Positions 32,822-43,101 of a stretch of DNA of 64,000 nucleotides are shown here, piece by piece. The position numbers and the translations under genes are program-made. The stretch's first letter is position 1. Each line of letters opens with the position of its first letter. This DNA comes from Massilia norwichensis (GTDB lineage Bacteria > Pseudomonadota > Gammaproteobacteria > Burkholderiales > Burkholderiaceae_D), in contig NZ_JANUGX010000001.1 of the NCBI RefSeq assembly GCF_024753245.1, positions 186,001 through 250,000 of the forward strand. The letters run 5' to 3'. A model generated the notes under the pieces. The model was not told where the DNA came from, searched no databases, and was given only the letters and a program-made list of their open reading frames with translations.

Positions 32822-35800
32822 TTGCCAGCAGCCCATCCAGTCCGTCGAGCAGTTCCCGGTCCGGCTCGATCAGGTAGCAGCCACGCGTGAATTCGTTGCC
32901 GATCCCGCGCAGGAACAGGAACACCGCGCCACCCAGCTGTTCCTCGGGATCGTAGGCTTCGCCCAGGCGCGCGCGCAGCAGCCGGTGCAGGGCCAGCAGG
33001 TAGATCGCGCCCTGGATGTCGTAGCGGTGATCGGCCATCGCCGCCGCCATCGCCGCTTCCGTGTAGGCGGCGTCGCCCTGCCCCAGCGCGTTCGATTTGT
33101 AATCCAGCACCCAGTAGCGGCCGTGGCACTCGAACACCAGGTCCGTAAAGCCCTTCAACATGCCATGCAGCTGGCGTTCCGGCAGGGTTGGCCGCGCGAT
33201 GTCGCCCAGCAGGCGCCGGCGGCACAGGCGGTCGAGCGCACCCACGTCCAGGCCATGGCTGGGGAACCAGAATTCCATCTCCGGCAGCACTTCTTCCAGC
33301 TCGGCCAGCGCGCAGCCGGTCGGCGGCAGCGGCGTGGTCGCCAGCGCATCGAGCCAGGCCATCGCATCGTCGACGCGGTTGCCCCAGCCGGCGCGCTGGA
33401 TGCGCTGGTGCAGGCGCTTGATGAAATCGTCCTCGTCGATGCGGCCGAAGCCCTCCTGCGCCATCCACTCCAGCTGCTCGTGCAGGAAGTTGCCGGGCGT
33501 GGCGCCGCGCGGGAAGCGGTGCCAGGGCGCGTCCTCGGCTCTTTGCACTTCGACCGTGCCAGGCTCGTCTTCTTCCAGCAGGTTTTCTTCCTGCGGCCGG
33601 GTCGGCGGCGCCACCGTGTGGCGGGTCAGCGAGGTGAAGGACCCGACCGCCCAGTTGCGCTCGAACTGGCCGTCGAAGGCCGGGGCCTCGACCAGTTCCG
33701 GGCGCACGTCGGCGCGCGCCAGGCGGGTGCAGCCTTCCGGCGCGTCCAGCGTGTGCAGCTCGATCGCATCGACACTGCCGCGCAGCTGTTCCCAGCGCGC
33801 CTGCATCTCGCTGGCCGGCACCGGCGTGCCGCCGGTCAGCAGGTAGCCGAGCGCGGATTCGTGCAGGCGGTTCTCGCCCTTGCGTCCGGCCGCCACGGCG
33901 GCGACGCCCAGCCACAGGAAGTGCTTGGCGCGCGTCAGCGCCACATACAGCAGGCGCAGGTCTTCTTCGAGGCGCGCGCGGTCCACCGCCTGCAGCGCAT
34001 CCTCGCTCAGGCCGAGGTCGATGCGCCGCCCGCCATCTTCGTGCACGTACTCGAAGAAGGCGCGGTTACGGCGGTCGGTCTTGCGCGCGGTGACGGCAAA
34101 GGGCAGATACACCAGGGGGTATTCCAGGCCCTTGGACTTGTGCACGGTGACGACCTTGACCAGCTCGGCATCGCTTTCCAGGCGCAGCACACGCTCGTCG
34201 CCACCCTCGCCCAGTCCCTCGACCTGCTCGGCGAACCAGCGGATCAGGGCCTGCTCGCCATCGAGTTCGCGGCTGGCTTCCTGCAGCAGCTCGGCCAGGT
34301 GCAGCAGGTTGGTCAGGCGCCGCTCGCCGCCGCTCATGGCCAGCAGCTTGGCCGGCAGGCCGAGTTCGTGGATGAAGCGGCGCAGCATCGCCAGCACGCC
34401 CTGGCGCTGCCAGGTCTGGTGCAGGTTCTTCAGCTGCTCGACCCGCTGCTCCCAGGCCAGTTCGTCACTCGACAGGCGGGCGAGTTCGGTCAGCGGCAGC
34501 GCACAGGTGGCGGTGGCGAAGGCGGTCCGTGCCAACACCCCATCCAGGGGGCTGGCAACCGCCTGCAGCCAGCGCAGCACGTCGACCGCTTCCTGGCTCT
34601 CGACCACCGAATCCTGGTCCGACAGGTAGACGCTGGCGACGCGGCGCTGCACCAGCGCGCGCCGGATTGCCGTGGCTTCGCGGCGGTCGCGCACCAGCAC
34701 CGCGATGTCGGCCGGCACCAGGCGCTTGAACTGGCCGCTGTCGCGGTCGCGGAAGCCCACGTGCGGATCGTTCAGCAGGCTGACGATGTGTTCGGCGCAG
34801 TGGTGGGCGAAGTATTCGCGGTAGTCCTCGGTGCGCAGGTCCTCGCGCGGCGTGCTCGCCACCGCCAGCGCCTGGAAGGGGCCATCGACGCCGACCAGCT
34901 CGGTGCCGCGCCCGGCCGCCTTCACCGCCTCGAAAGGCAGCGGGTTCTCGCCCTCCTTCTTGAAGCGGAAAGCGCCGAAGGCATGCCCTTGCTCGGCGTA
35001 TTCGAACAGCCGGTTGACGGCCGCCACCACGGCTTCGGTCGAACGGTAGTTGGTGCCGAGCTGGTAATGCCGGCCGGCGGTGGCACGGCGCGCCGACAGA
35101 TAGCTGTGGATGTCGGCGCCGCGGAAGCCGTAGATCGACTGCTTGGGGTCGCCGATCAGGAACAGGCCGTGGCTCGGATCGTTATCCGCCACGTGGTACA
35201 GCAGGTCGAAGATGCGGTACTGGTCGGGCGAGGTATCCTGGAATTCGTCGACCATCGCCACCGGGAACTGGTCGAGGATCCGCTTGCGCAAGGCTTCGCC
35301 GTTGACGCCTTCGAGCGCGTTTTTCAGGCGCGCGAGCATGTCGGCGAAACCGAACTGGCGGTTGCGGCGTTTCAGGTCGATCATGCGGCGCGCGATGTTG
35401 CAGGCGGCGTGGCGCAGCAGCGCGTGGGCCATCGGCTCGATCTCTTCCAGGGCCGCCTTCAGCGCCTGCGTATGCTCGAAGCATTCGGGCACGGCGGCGC
35501 TGAAATCCTTGGCAAAGGCATTGACGATGCCGTCCGGGGTCAGGCGGTTCCAGGCGGTGTCGTTGAGATCGGGCGTCAGCATGGCGGGGTCCGCAGCCCA
35601 GGCGCGCAAGGCCTCGAACCACTTCGCCAGCGACTCCGGCTTCATCTTGGTGCCGTTGAAGCATTTCGGGTGCGTGCCGCGCTGGGCGGCGATCCAGGCT
35701 TCCATCGCATCCGCGCGCTCGGTCCAGCCCTCCTTCAGGCGCGCGAGCTTGGCCTTCTGCGAGCGCTCGACCGCGGCGATGACGGCGCCCAGCGCCTCCA

Positions 35801-36482
35801 TGTCGTTCGGCCGGCCCTCCTCGTCCACGCAGTCGGGTCCCAGCAATTCGGCGCGCTGCACCAGCTCGCGCGCCGCCGCCTTCAGGGCATCGACGTCCTT
35901 CCAGACCGCCAGCAGGCTTTTGAGCGCATGGCCGTTCAGCGGATACACGTGCTGGCGCCAGTAGTCGTTGGCGGCATCCTCGAACAGGGCACGCTCGTCG
36001 CCGACCAGCTCTTCGTCGAACAGGCTGCCGCTGTCGAAGGCGTGTTCGCGCAGCATGCGCTGGCACCAGGCGTCGATGGTGAAGATCGCCGCTTCGTCCA
36101 TGGTCTCGGCGGCCAGCACCAGGCGGTGGGCCGCGACCATGCGCGCGGCGTCATCCTCGTAGCTGTCGGCCAGCGCCTCCAGGTAGGGATCGTCGACGTA
36201 TTCCTCGCCACGGAAGAAGGCGGCCGCCTGCACCAGGCGTTCGCGCACCCGGTTCGACAGCTCGCGCGTGGCGGCGCGGGTGAAGGTCATCACCAGGATC
36301 TCGGGCGGCAGCAGCGGGCGCGGGAAGCCGTTCTCTTCGCCGTCGCCATTGCCATTGCCGTGGCCGAGCACCAGGCGCAGGTAGAGCGCGGCGATGGTCC
36401 AGGTCTTGCCGGTGCCGGCGCTGGCTTCGATCAGGCGCGAGCCGTGCAGCGGGAAAGTCAGGGGCTGGAGCAGCTCGCTCAT
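32814..36482 (-). CDS. recB: RecBCD exonuclease V, beta subunit (RecB)
   Basis: A 1222-residue 3'-5' helicase-nuclease. Walker A is IEASAGTGKTWT near residue 20, Walker B VDEFQDTSPDQY near 400, and other motifs include GDPKQSIYGFRGAD and VVTVHKSKGLEYPLV. The C-terminal RecB nuclease ends with VLDYKSN (the catalytic Asp-Tyr-Lys) near residue 1125. A short Gly/Asn-rich insert (GHGNGNGDGEENG) follows the first motif. The ATG at 36482 overlaps recC by four bases. Confidence 0.95.
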   Translation of the reverse strand: MSELLQPLTFPLHGSRLIEASAGTGKTWTIAALYLRLVLGHGNGNGDGEENGFPRPLLPPEILVMTFTRAATRELSNRVRERLVQAAAFFRGEEYVDDPYLEALADSYEDDAARMVAAHRLVLAAETMDEAAIFTIDAWCQRMLREHAFDSGSLFDEELVGDERALFEDAANDYWRQHVYPLNGHALKSLLAVWKDVDALKAAARELVQRAELLGPDCVDEEGRPNDMEALGAVIAAVERSQKAKLARLKEGWTERADAMEAWIAAQRGTHPKCFNGTKMKPESLAKWFEALRAWAADPAMLTPDLNDTAWNRLTPDGIVNAFAKDFSAAVPECFEHTQALKAALEEIEPMAHALLRHAACNIARRMIDLKRRNRQFGFADMLARLKNALEGVNGEALRKRILDQFPVAMVDEFQDTSPDQYRIFDLLYHVADNDPSHGLFLIGDPKQSIYGFRGADIHSYLSARRATAGRHYQLGTNYRSTEAVVAAVNRLFEYAEQGHAFGAFRFKKEGENPLPFEAVKAAGRGTELVGVDGPFQALAVASTPREDLRTEDYREYFAHHCAEHIVSLLNDPHVGFRDRDSGQFKRLVPADIAVLVRDRREATAIRRALVQRRVASVYLSDQDSVVESQEAVDVLRWLQAVASPLDGVLARTAFATATCALPLTELARLSSDELAWEQRVEQLKNLHQTWQRQGVLAMLRRFIHELGLPAKLLAMSGGERRLTNLLHLAELLQEASRELDGEQALIRWFAEQVEGLGEGGDERVLRLESDAELVKVVTVHKSKGLEYPLVYLPFAVTARKTDRRNRAFFEYVHEDGGRRIDLGLSEDALQAVDRARLEEDLRLLYVALTRAKHFLWLGVAAVAAGRKGENRLHESALGYLLTGGTPVPASEMQARWEQLRGSVDAIELHTLDAPEGCTRLARADVRPELVEAPAFDGQFERNWAVGSFTSLTRHTVAPPTRPQEENLLEEDEPGTVEVQRAEDAPWHRFPRGATPGNFLHEQLEWMAQEGFGRIDEDDFIKRLHQRIQRAGWGNRVDDAMAWLDALATTPLPPTGCALAELEEVLPEMEFWFPSHGLDVGALDRLCRRRLLGDIARPTLPERQLHGMLKGFTDLVFECHGRYWVLDYKSNALGQGDAAYTEAAMAAAMADHRYDIQGAIYLLALHRLLRARLGEAYDPEEQLGGAVFLFLRGIGNEFTRGCYLIEPDRELLDGLDGLLANG

Positions 36483-39400
36483 ACGCTCGGCTCCTGCGGA
36501 GTGACGGTGACGGTGACGCTGTCGCGCAGCCAGGCCGCCAGCGGGCCATATAAAGCTTCGGCAGTGCGCGGCCAGTCGCCGGCGGCGCGCAGCACCGCGA
36601 ATTCGGGCCACAGGCGCGCAAGACAGGGGTCGTCGACTTCGCCATTGATTTCGAAGCCGCCGTCATAGGTCTCGCGCGGGTCGCCGCCGGCCAGGTGGGC
36701 CAGCGCGGTCTTGCAGGCCACCGCCAGCGGATGGTCGAGATTGGCGCGCCACAGCGCCACGATGTTCTCGATGGCGGCATGGGCGATGGCGGGGTCGATC
36801 GGGTCCAGCTGCAGCGTGGCGTCGCGCGCCACCAGGTAGCCGGTGAGGCGCGCGCCGACCGCGCTGGCCGCCAGCTGGCGCAGCCAGGGGCCGATCAGCT
36901 TGTCGCCGCGCGGCGCGCCCTTGCGGTCGAGCACCTTGGACGAGATCTGCAGCAGCCATACGGTCTCGCCGTCGTTGCTGCGCAGCTTGTCGATCCAGTC
37001 GTCGAGCAGGATCCCGTTCACGTCCAGGCTCACCGCCAGCTTGGGCGCCGGGTCCGGATAACGGGCGCCCAGCGCCAGCCAGCTGCGCCGCACCGGCACC
37101 AGGTCCTCGACCAGCTGCTGCTGCCATTGCCGGCCCAGCAGGCCGATCGGCAGCCTGCCCTCGCGCACCAGGCGCTGGGCGCGCGCATCGAGCATCTGGC
37201 GCACTTCGTCCTGCGCTTCCGGGCTGCCGCTGTCGTCGAGCAGGGTGTCTTCCACGAAGTAGCGTTCGAGGGCGTCGAGCGAGAACGGCTCCTCGTCTTC
37301 GCCCACCACCTCGTTGCCGCCGAAGTTCACGCCCAGGCGGCGCCGGAAGAAGTAGCGCGCCGGCTGGCGCAGGAAGGACAGCAGCTCGCCCAGCTTCAGG
37401 CGGTAGTCGGGTTCCAGTTCGTAGGGCGGCAAAGCGTCGTCGCTTGCTGCGTTGTCCTCATCTTCCCTGTACGCCGAGCGCCATTCGCCGGCATAGGTCA
37501 GCAGGCCGCCCGCTTCGAAATAGCGGCGCGAGAACGGCTGCAACGCATGCACGGTCGTACGGTCCGGCAGGCCCTCTTCCATGTCCCAGCCGTTCTTCAG
37601 GTAGTCGCGCAGCTGCGAGACCAGCACCGAGGCCGGCTGCTCGGTGTTGTCGCGCACGTTGCGGCCGACCCAGCTCACATACAGCTTGTCGCGCGCGGCC
37701 AGCAGCGCTTCCAGCATCAGGTAACGGTCGTCGTCGCGGCGCGAGCGGTCGCCCGGCCGTCCCATGCCCGGCAGTGCCAGCAAATCGAAGTCGGACTGGT
37801 GGCCGCGGCGCGGGAAGTCGCCGTCGTTCATGCCCAGCAGGCAGACCACCTTGAAGGGCACGGCGCGCATCGGCATCAGGGTGCAGAAGGTCACGCCGCC
37901 CGAAACGAACTGGTGGTTCAGGGCCGGCTGGTCGAGCTCCGACAGCCAGGCTTCGCGCATCACGCCCAGCGGCACCGCTTCGTCAAACAGGGCGTTCTCG
38001 CAGATCTCCAGCCAGCACTGCAGCGCTTCCTCGAGCTGGTTCAGCATCATGCGGTCTTCGTCGTCGCAGGCGCGGAAGAAGCGCGCCATCAGTGCGCGCG
38101 CGCGCTGGCCCCATTCCTGCGGCGTGAGCACCGCATCGAGCTGTTCGCGCCAGGCCAGCAGGCTTTCCACCAGTTCGGCCAGCGCGCCGGCCAGCGATGC
38201 GTCGAGGCCGCCCACCTCGGCATAGGGTTCGATCTCGCCGAAGCTGGGGCCGGCGCCGGTGGCATAGCCCAGCAGCATGCGCCGGATGCCGAACAGCCAG
38301 GAATTCTGCTCGCCGGCCGAGCCCAGGCCGAGGCCGGCGCGGTGCTTCTGGTCCAGGCCCCAGCGCACGCTGGCGCCCTCGATCCAGCGGCCCAGGGTCG
38401 GCAGGTCGTCTTCCTCCACGCCGAAGCGTGCGGCCAGCGCCGGCACGTCCAGCAGGTCGCGCACCTCGCTCTGGCGGCAGCGCTGCTGCGGCAGGCGCAG
38501 CAGCCATTCCATCGCCACCAGCAGCGGGTTCACGCTGCGGTCCTTGACGTCGCCGATCTCGAAGGGGATGTAGCGCGGGTCGCTGCGCTTGTGCTGGTCG
38601 AACACGGCATGCACGGCGGCCGAGAAGGTGTCGATATCGGGCACCATCACCACCACATCGCGCGGGCGCAACGCGGGGTCGCGCGCGAACCAGGACAGCA
38701 GCTGGTCGTGCAGCACCTCGACCTCGCGCTGGGCGCTGTGGGCGATGTGGAATTCGATCGAGCGGTCCTCCGGCTCGGGCGGCACGTGCGGGTGCTCGGC
38801 CAGCGGCAGCAGGTCGCGCACCGCCGCCTGCACCTGCGACAGCAGCGTGCCTTCATCGCCTTCGTTGAACAGGTCGACGCGCATGTTGCCGAAGCGCGCG
38901 CCAAGCTGGCCGTCGAACTCGTCCAGCATGCGCACGAAGTCGCGTCCCTGGCGTCCCCAACTGGCCAGCAGCGGGTGGCTGTGCGCGTGCAGCTCCTCGA
39001 CCGGCACTTCGGCCAGGTTGCTGCCGTTGCGCGACTGGTGGCGGCGGTAGGCGGCGGTCAGCAGCTCGCGGCCCTCGATGATGTCGCCCCAATGGTACTG
39101 GCAGGGATTCGGCACCGCCAGCAGCACCTGGGTGTAGCGCGACAGCCCGGCCATCGCCTCGATGGTCTGGTAAGGCAGGGTCGACATCCCGAACAGCACC
39201 ACGCGGCGCGGCAGGCGCTGGGCCGGCTGGCGCTCGTCCTCGACCGCGGCCATGAACTGCTGGTGGATGGTGGCGCGGCCGGACCAGCGGCGCTCGGGCG
39301 GCAGGCTGGCGTGGATCTCGCGCCAGAGCTGGGCCTGCCAGCACTGGTCGGGCGCCAGCGCGACCGGCTCGCCGCCGGGGCGACGCAACTGGTCATGTCC

Positions 39401-39874
39401 CTCGGCCCAGTCGGTCAGCCAGTCGGCGCGGTAGACCTGGTACTGGTCGTAGAGGTCGGACAGGCGCTCGGCCAGCTGCAGGCGGCGCTCGGGGTCGCCA
39501 TCGGACAGGAAGTGGCGCAGCGGCGCGAACTGTTCCTTGGCCAGCAGCTCCGGCAGCAGGCGCATCAGGCGCCAGGTGAGCGCATCCTTGTCGAAGGGCG
39601 AGCGGCGCGGTACCCGTTCCGGGCCCAGCATGCCGCGGTAGGCCTCCCACTGGAAGCGCGCCGGCAGCGCCACCCGGGTGGCCGCGCACACGCCCAGCTC
39701 CTCGGCCAGCGCGATCTTCAGCCATTCGGCCACGCCGTTCGACTGCACGAGGATGATTTCTTCCTCCAACGGGCCGAGCGGATTTGCACGCAGCCAGTCG
39801 AAGACGGCGGCGCGCAGCAGTTCCATCTGGTTGCCGTGCAGGATGAGGAGGCCGGGAGAGATCGGGGAGCGCAT
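36479..39874 (-). CDS. recC: RecBCD exonuclease V, gamma subunit (RecC)
   Basis: A 1131-residue protein that recognises Chi and splits the strands in RecBCD. The N-terminal helicase-like domain begins near ILHGNQMELL and contains QSNGVAEWLK near residue 46; the central part and a degenerate nuclease-like C-terminus complete it. Length fits the family. It is the first gene of recCBD; no ptrA gene is inserted as in Escherichia coli. The ATG at 39874 lies in a purine-rich leader (GGGGAGCGC). Confidence 0.93.
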   Translation of the reverse strand: MRSPISPGLLILHGNQMELLRAAVFDWLRANPLGPLEEEIILVQSNGVAEWLKIALAEELGVCAATRVALPARFQWEAYRGMLGPERVPRRSPFDKDALTWRLMRLLPELLAKEQFAPLRHFLSDGDPERRLQLAERLSDLYDQYQVYRADWLTDWAEGHDQLRRPGGEPVALAPDQCWQAQLWREIHASLPPERRWSGRATIHQQFMAAVEDERQPAQRLPRRVVLFGMSTLPYQTIEAMAGLSRYTQVLLAVPNPCQYHWGDIIEGRELLTAAYRRHQSRNGSNLAEVPVEELHAHSHPLLASWGRQGRDFVRMLDEFDGQLGARFGNMRVDLFNEGDEGTLLSQVQAAVRDLLPLAEHPHVPPEPEDRSIEFHIAHSAQREVEVLHDQLLSWFARDPALRPRDVVVMVPDIDTFSAAVHAVFDQHKRSDPRYIPFEIGDVKDRSVNPLLVAMEWLLRLPQQRCRQSEVRDLLDVPALAARFGVEEDDLPTLGRWIEGASVRWGLDQKHRAGLGLGSAGEQNSWLFGIRRMLLGYATGAGPSFGEIEPYAEVGGLDASLAGALAELVESLLAWREQLDAVLTPQEWGQRARALMARFFRACDDEDRMMLNQLEEALQCWLEICENALFDEAVPLGVMREAWLSELDQPALNHQFVSGGVTFCTLMPMRAVPFKVVCLLGMNDGDFPRRGHQSDFDLLALPGMGRPGDRSRRDDDRYLMLEALLAARDKLYVSWVGRNVRDNTEQPASVLVSQLRDYLKNGWDMEEGLPDRTTVHALQPFSRRYFEAGGLLTYAGEWRSAYREDEDNAASDDALPPYELEPDYRLKLGELLSFLRQPARYFFRRRLGVNFGGNEVVGEDEEPFSLDALERYFVEDTLLDDSGSPEAQDEVRQMLDARAQRLVREGRLPIGLLGRQWQQQLVEDLVPVRRSWLALGARYPDPAPKLAVSLDVNGILLDDWIDKLRSNDGETVWLLQISSKVLDRKGAPRGDKLIGPWLRQLAASAVGARLTGYLVARDATLQLDPIDPAIAHAAIENIVALWRANLDHPLAVACKTALAHLAGGDPRETYDGGFEINGEVDDPCLARLWPEFAVLRAAGDWPRTAEALYGPLAAWLRDSVTVTVTPQEPSV

Positions 39875-39945
39875 GATGGGAGACTTCGGGTAGACCCCCG
39901 CAGGATACTACCAAGGGGGTCTGGCGGACAAGGAAATGGACGAGC

Positions 39946-42900
39946 TCAGGCCTTTTGATCCTGCTGGCGGGCCCCGAGTTCGGCGGCAATGTGGCGTTCC
40001 AGCCGCGCCAGCAGCGCGCGCAGGCGGGCGGCCAGCGAACGCGCCTGTGCCACCGAACCGTGGTTGCGCTGGTTTTCAAGGTCGGCGCAGACCTCGCCGA
40101 AGCCCATCGCGCCCACCGTCCGCGCCGAGGACTTGATGCGGTGCGCCACCCCGGCGGCGCGCTCGACTTCGCCGGCCGCCAGCGCGCGGTCGATTTCGAG
40201 CAGGCCTTCGCGCGCCGTCTCCAGGAACATGAAGGCATATTTACGCATCTTGTCCGGATTGCCGCCGAAAGTATCGGACAGCACCTCGAGGTCGAGCAGC
40301 GCGGGCAGCTGCGCCGGCGCCGGCGGCGCGGCCGGCAGCGGCGGGTGCTGCACGCTCCGTCCCAGCGCCCGGGCCACCGTCGCGACCAGGATTTCCGGCG
40401 CCACCGGCTTGGTCACGAATTCGTCCATCCCGGCCGCCAGGCAGCGTGCCTGGTCTTCGAGGCCGGCGTTGGCCGTCATCGCGATCACGCGCGTGTCCTT
40501 CAGCAGCGGGTCGAGGCGGATCCGGCGCGTGGCCTCGAAGCCGTCCATCACCGGCATCTGCACGTCCATCAGCACGCAGTCGAAGGCGGCGCCCTCTTCC
40601 CGTGCGCGCATCAGCGCCAGCGCCTCGCTGCCGTTGCCGGCCACGACCACGCCGGCGCCGGCGTCCTCCAGCAGTTCGCGCGCCACCTGCTGGTTGAAGG
40701 CATTGTCCTCGACCAGCAGGATGCTGCTGCCGGCCAGCGCGCCCGGACGCGCCGGCGACCCTGGCGTGTCCACGGCGAGCGCCAGGCTTGCCGCGCGCTG
40801 CGCCGCGGCGCCGTCGGGCGGGGTGCCGAGGCGCGCGGTGAACCAGAAGGTGCTGCCCTGGCCCGGCACGCTCTCGACCCCGACCTCGCCGCCCATCAGC
40901 TCGGCAAGCTGCTTGCTGATCACCAGCCCCAGCCCGGTGCCGCCGTAGCGCCGCGTGGTCGAGGGGTCGGCCTGGTGGAAAGGCGCGAACAGCTGCGGCA
41001 GCTCGTCCGGCGCGATGCCGATCCCGCGGTCGCGCACCTCGAAGCGCACCAGGGTGTCGCTGCCGAGGGTGCGCACGGCGCGCACCCGCACCAGGACCGC
41101 GCCCTGCTCGGAAAACTTGATCGCGTTCGAGGTGAAGTTCAGCAGCACCTGCTCGAGCCGCAGCGGATCGCCGCGCAGCGGGCGCCGCAGCTCGGGCGCG
41201 ATCTCGAATTCCAGCGTCAAGCCGCGCGCCGCGGCGGCTTCGCCCAGCTGGTTGGCGAGGTTGTGCATCAGGGCGTCCAGCGTGAAGTCGAGCAGCTCCA
41301 GCTCGACGCGCCCGGCCTCGATCTTGGAAAAGTCGAGGATGTGGTTGATGATGCCCAGCAGGTGCTGGGCCGAATGGTGGATCTTCTGCAGGTAGTCGCG
41401 CTGGCGCGGCTCGGCCGCCTGTTTGAGCGCCAGATAGGACATGCCGATGATGCTGTTCATCGGCGTGCGGATCTCGTGGCTCATGTTGGACAGGAAGTCG
41501 GTCTTGGCCTGGCTGGCGGCGTCGGCCCTGGCCTTCAGCTGGTGCAGGTCGGTGACGTCGGTCGACACGCACAGCAGGGCCACGACCTCGCCGTCGGCGC
41601 GCACCGGCACCTTCACGCTCCATAATTGGCGCACGCTGCCGTCGGGCAGCCGCATCTCGTTCTGCACCGAGCGGCCCTGCCCCGTTTCCAGCACCGGCCG
41701 GTCCAGCTCCCAGACCGCGTCGGCGCGCGCCGCCGGCAGCACCTCGCTGTCGCGCCGCCCCACCATCTGCTCGGCGGGCATGCCGGCCGCCTCGGCCATC
41801 TTGGCGTTCACATAGCGGAAGCGCCGCTCGCCATCCTTCATGTAGACATAAGCGTCGACGTTGTCCAGTACCAGGTCGAGCAGCACGCGCTGCTCGAGCG
41901 CCTGGCGCCGCGACCAGTACAGCTTCAGGAACAGCCCATAGATCAGTAGCGTCGCACCGAAGCCGCCGCCGAAGGCCAGCCATGGAAACCAGAACCCGAA
42001 ACCGTCGATCAGCGCGGCACGATCGGCCACGAAACGCACTTTCCAGAGGTTGTTCTGGAAGCGCACCGGCAGCACGGTCTCGAAGGCCTCGCGTGCGTCG
42101 TGCGGCACCTGCGAGGCCGGCGCCTGCTCGACGTCACTGCCATACAACAGGGTGTCGGCCGGCGTCACGGTCAGCTTCTGGCCGGCGGCAAGCTGCTCCT
42201 GCTTCGCCAGGTAGAGCTGCAGCGCCACCGGATGCGGGCCCATGCCGTCCAGCGCGCGCTGGACCAGGGTCGGTATCGAAAAGCCGATGCCGACCGAGCC
42301 GAGATAGGCGGCGCGCCGCCCCTCGACGCTGTCGGGCACGGCGCCGCCGCGGTACACCGGGAAGCGCAGGGTCATGGCAAGGACGGCATGCGGAGCCTTG
42401 AATTGCAGCGGCCTGCCGGAAGCAACCAGTTCCGCACGGTCGCGTGCTTCCTCCAGCCTGCGCGCGACCGCCGGGCGGTCTGCGATCATGTCGATGCCGA
42501 GCCGCGGCGCCAGCATCGGCTCCAGGTAGCTGAGTACCAGGTAGGACGGGCGCCGGCCGGGCGGCTGGATGTCGAAGTCGGGGTAGCCGCGCGGGTCCAG
42601 GCTGCGGTCTGCGCGCACCGCGGCCACGAAGGCGTCGCGCTGGGCGTCGAGGACATGGACGCCATAGTTGAGCGATTCGATGGCCGGAAAATTGTCGGCA
42701 ACGCCCAGCGACGCGACATAGCGGTGGAACTGCAGGCGCGAGACCTCGCCGCCGTTGGCGTTGAACAGGCCCGCCATGTTGCGCACCACCTGCGCATAGG
42801 ACTGCACGGCGCCATCCAGCCGCTGGCGCGCGCCCTGGGCGATGCTGTCGAAGCGGCGCCGGGCGTCGTCGTCGACCGTGCGCTTCGCGCCCAGATGCAG

Positions 42901-43011
42901 GGCCGCCCCCACCAGCAGCGCCAGCCACAATCCGCCGATCCACAGAGCCATGCGCATCGGGCCGCTGGCGCCGAAGGTTTTGCCCATGTTGCGCGTGCTT
43001 GCATCTGGCAT
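39946..43011 (-). CDS. CHASE-PAS hybrid histidine kinase with receiver and HPt
   Basis: A ~1021-residue membrane kinase. It has a transmembrane segment (residues ~20-42), a periplasmic CHASE domain (~70-275; contains [19 protein letters not shown]), a second membrane segment (~325-350), PAS (~370-490), HisKA ([14 protein letters not shown]), HATPase ([19 protein letters not shown]), receiver ([22 protein letters not shown]) and a C-terminal HPt domain ([16 protein letters not shown]). This is the whole His-Asp-His relay in one chain, as in BarA/ArcB-type sensors. The ATG at 43011 is chosen; a TTG at 43032 adds seven residues. The CHASE ligand is unknown. Confidence 0.92.
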   Translation of the reverse strand: MPDASTRNMGKTFGASGPMRMALWIGGLWLALLVGAALHLGAKRTVDDDARRRFDSIAQGARQRLDGAVQSYAQVVRNMAGLFNANGGEVSRLQFHRYVASLGVADNFPAIESLNYGVHVLDAQRDAFVAAVRADRSLDPRGYPDFDIQPPGRRPSYLVLSYLEPMLAPRLGIDMIADRPAVARRLEEARDRAELVASGRPLQFKAPHAVLAMTLRFPVYRGGAVPDSVEGRRAAYLGSVGIGFSIPTLVQRALDGMGPHPVALQLYLAKQEQLAAGQKLTVTPADTLLYGSDVEQAPASQVPHDAREAFETVLPVRFQNNLWKVRFVADRAALIDGFGFWFPWLAFGGGFGATLLIYGLFLKLYWSRRQALEQRVLLDLVLDNVDAYVYMKDGERRFRYVNAKMAEAAGMPAEQMVGRRDSEVLPAARADAVWELDRPVLETGQGRSVQNEMRLPDGSVRQLWSVKVPVRADGEVVALLCVSTDVTDLHQLKARADAASQAKTDFLSNMSHEIRTPMNSIIGMSYLALKQAAEPRQRDYLQKIHHSAQHLLGIINHILDFSKIEAGRVELELLDFTLDALMHNLANQLGEAAAARGLTLEFEIAPELRRPLRGDPLRLEQVLLNFTSNAIKFSEQGAVLVRVRAVRTLGSDTLVRFEVRDRGIGIAPDELPQLFAPFHQADPSTTRRYGGTGLGLVISKQLAELMGGEVGVESVPGQGSTFWFTARLGTPPDGAAAQRAASLALAVDTPGSPARPGALAGSSILLVEDNAFNQQVARELLEDAGAGVVVAGNGSEALALMRAREEGAAFDCVLMDVQMPVMDGFEATRRIRLDPLLKDTRVIAMTANAGLEDQARCLAAGMDEFVTKPVAPEILVATVARALGRSVQHPPLPAAPPAPAQLPALLDLEVLSDTFGGNPDKMRKYAFMFLETAREGLLEIDRALAAGEVERAAGVAHRIKSSARTVGAMGFGEVCADLENQRNHGSVAQARSLAARLRALLARLERHIAAELGARQQDQKA

Positions 43012-43101
43012 GTCGGTCTGCTCGTGCGGCAAGATTTTGAATAATTGCTAGTATTACGCAATCGGATTGAAATGGCGAGAGCCCGGCAATAAGGAAAGCG
43101 C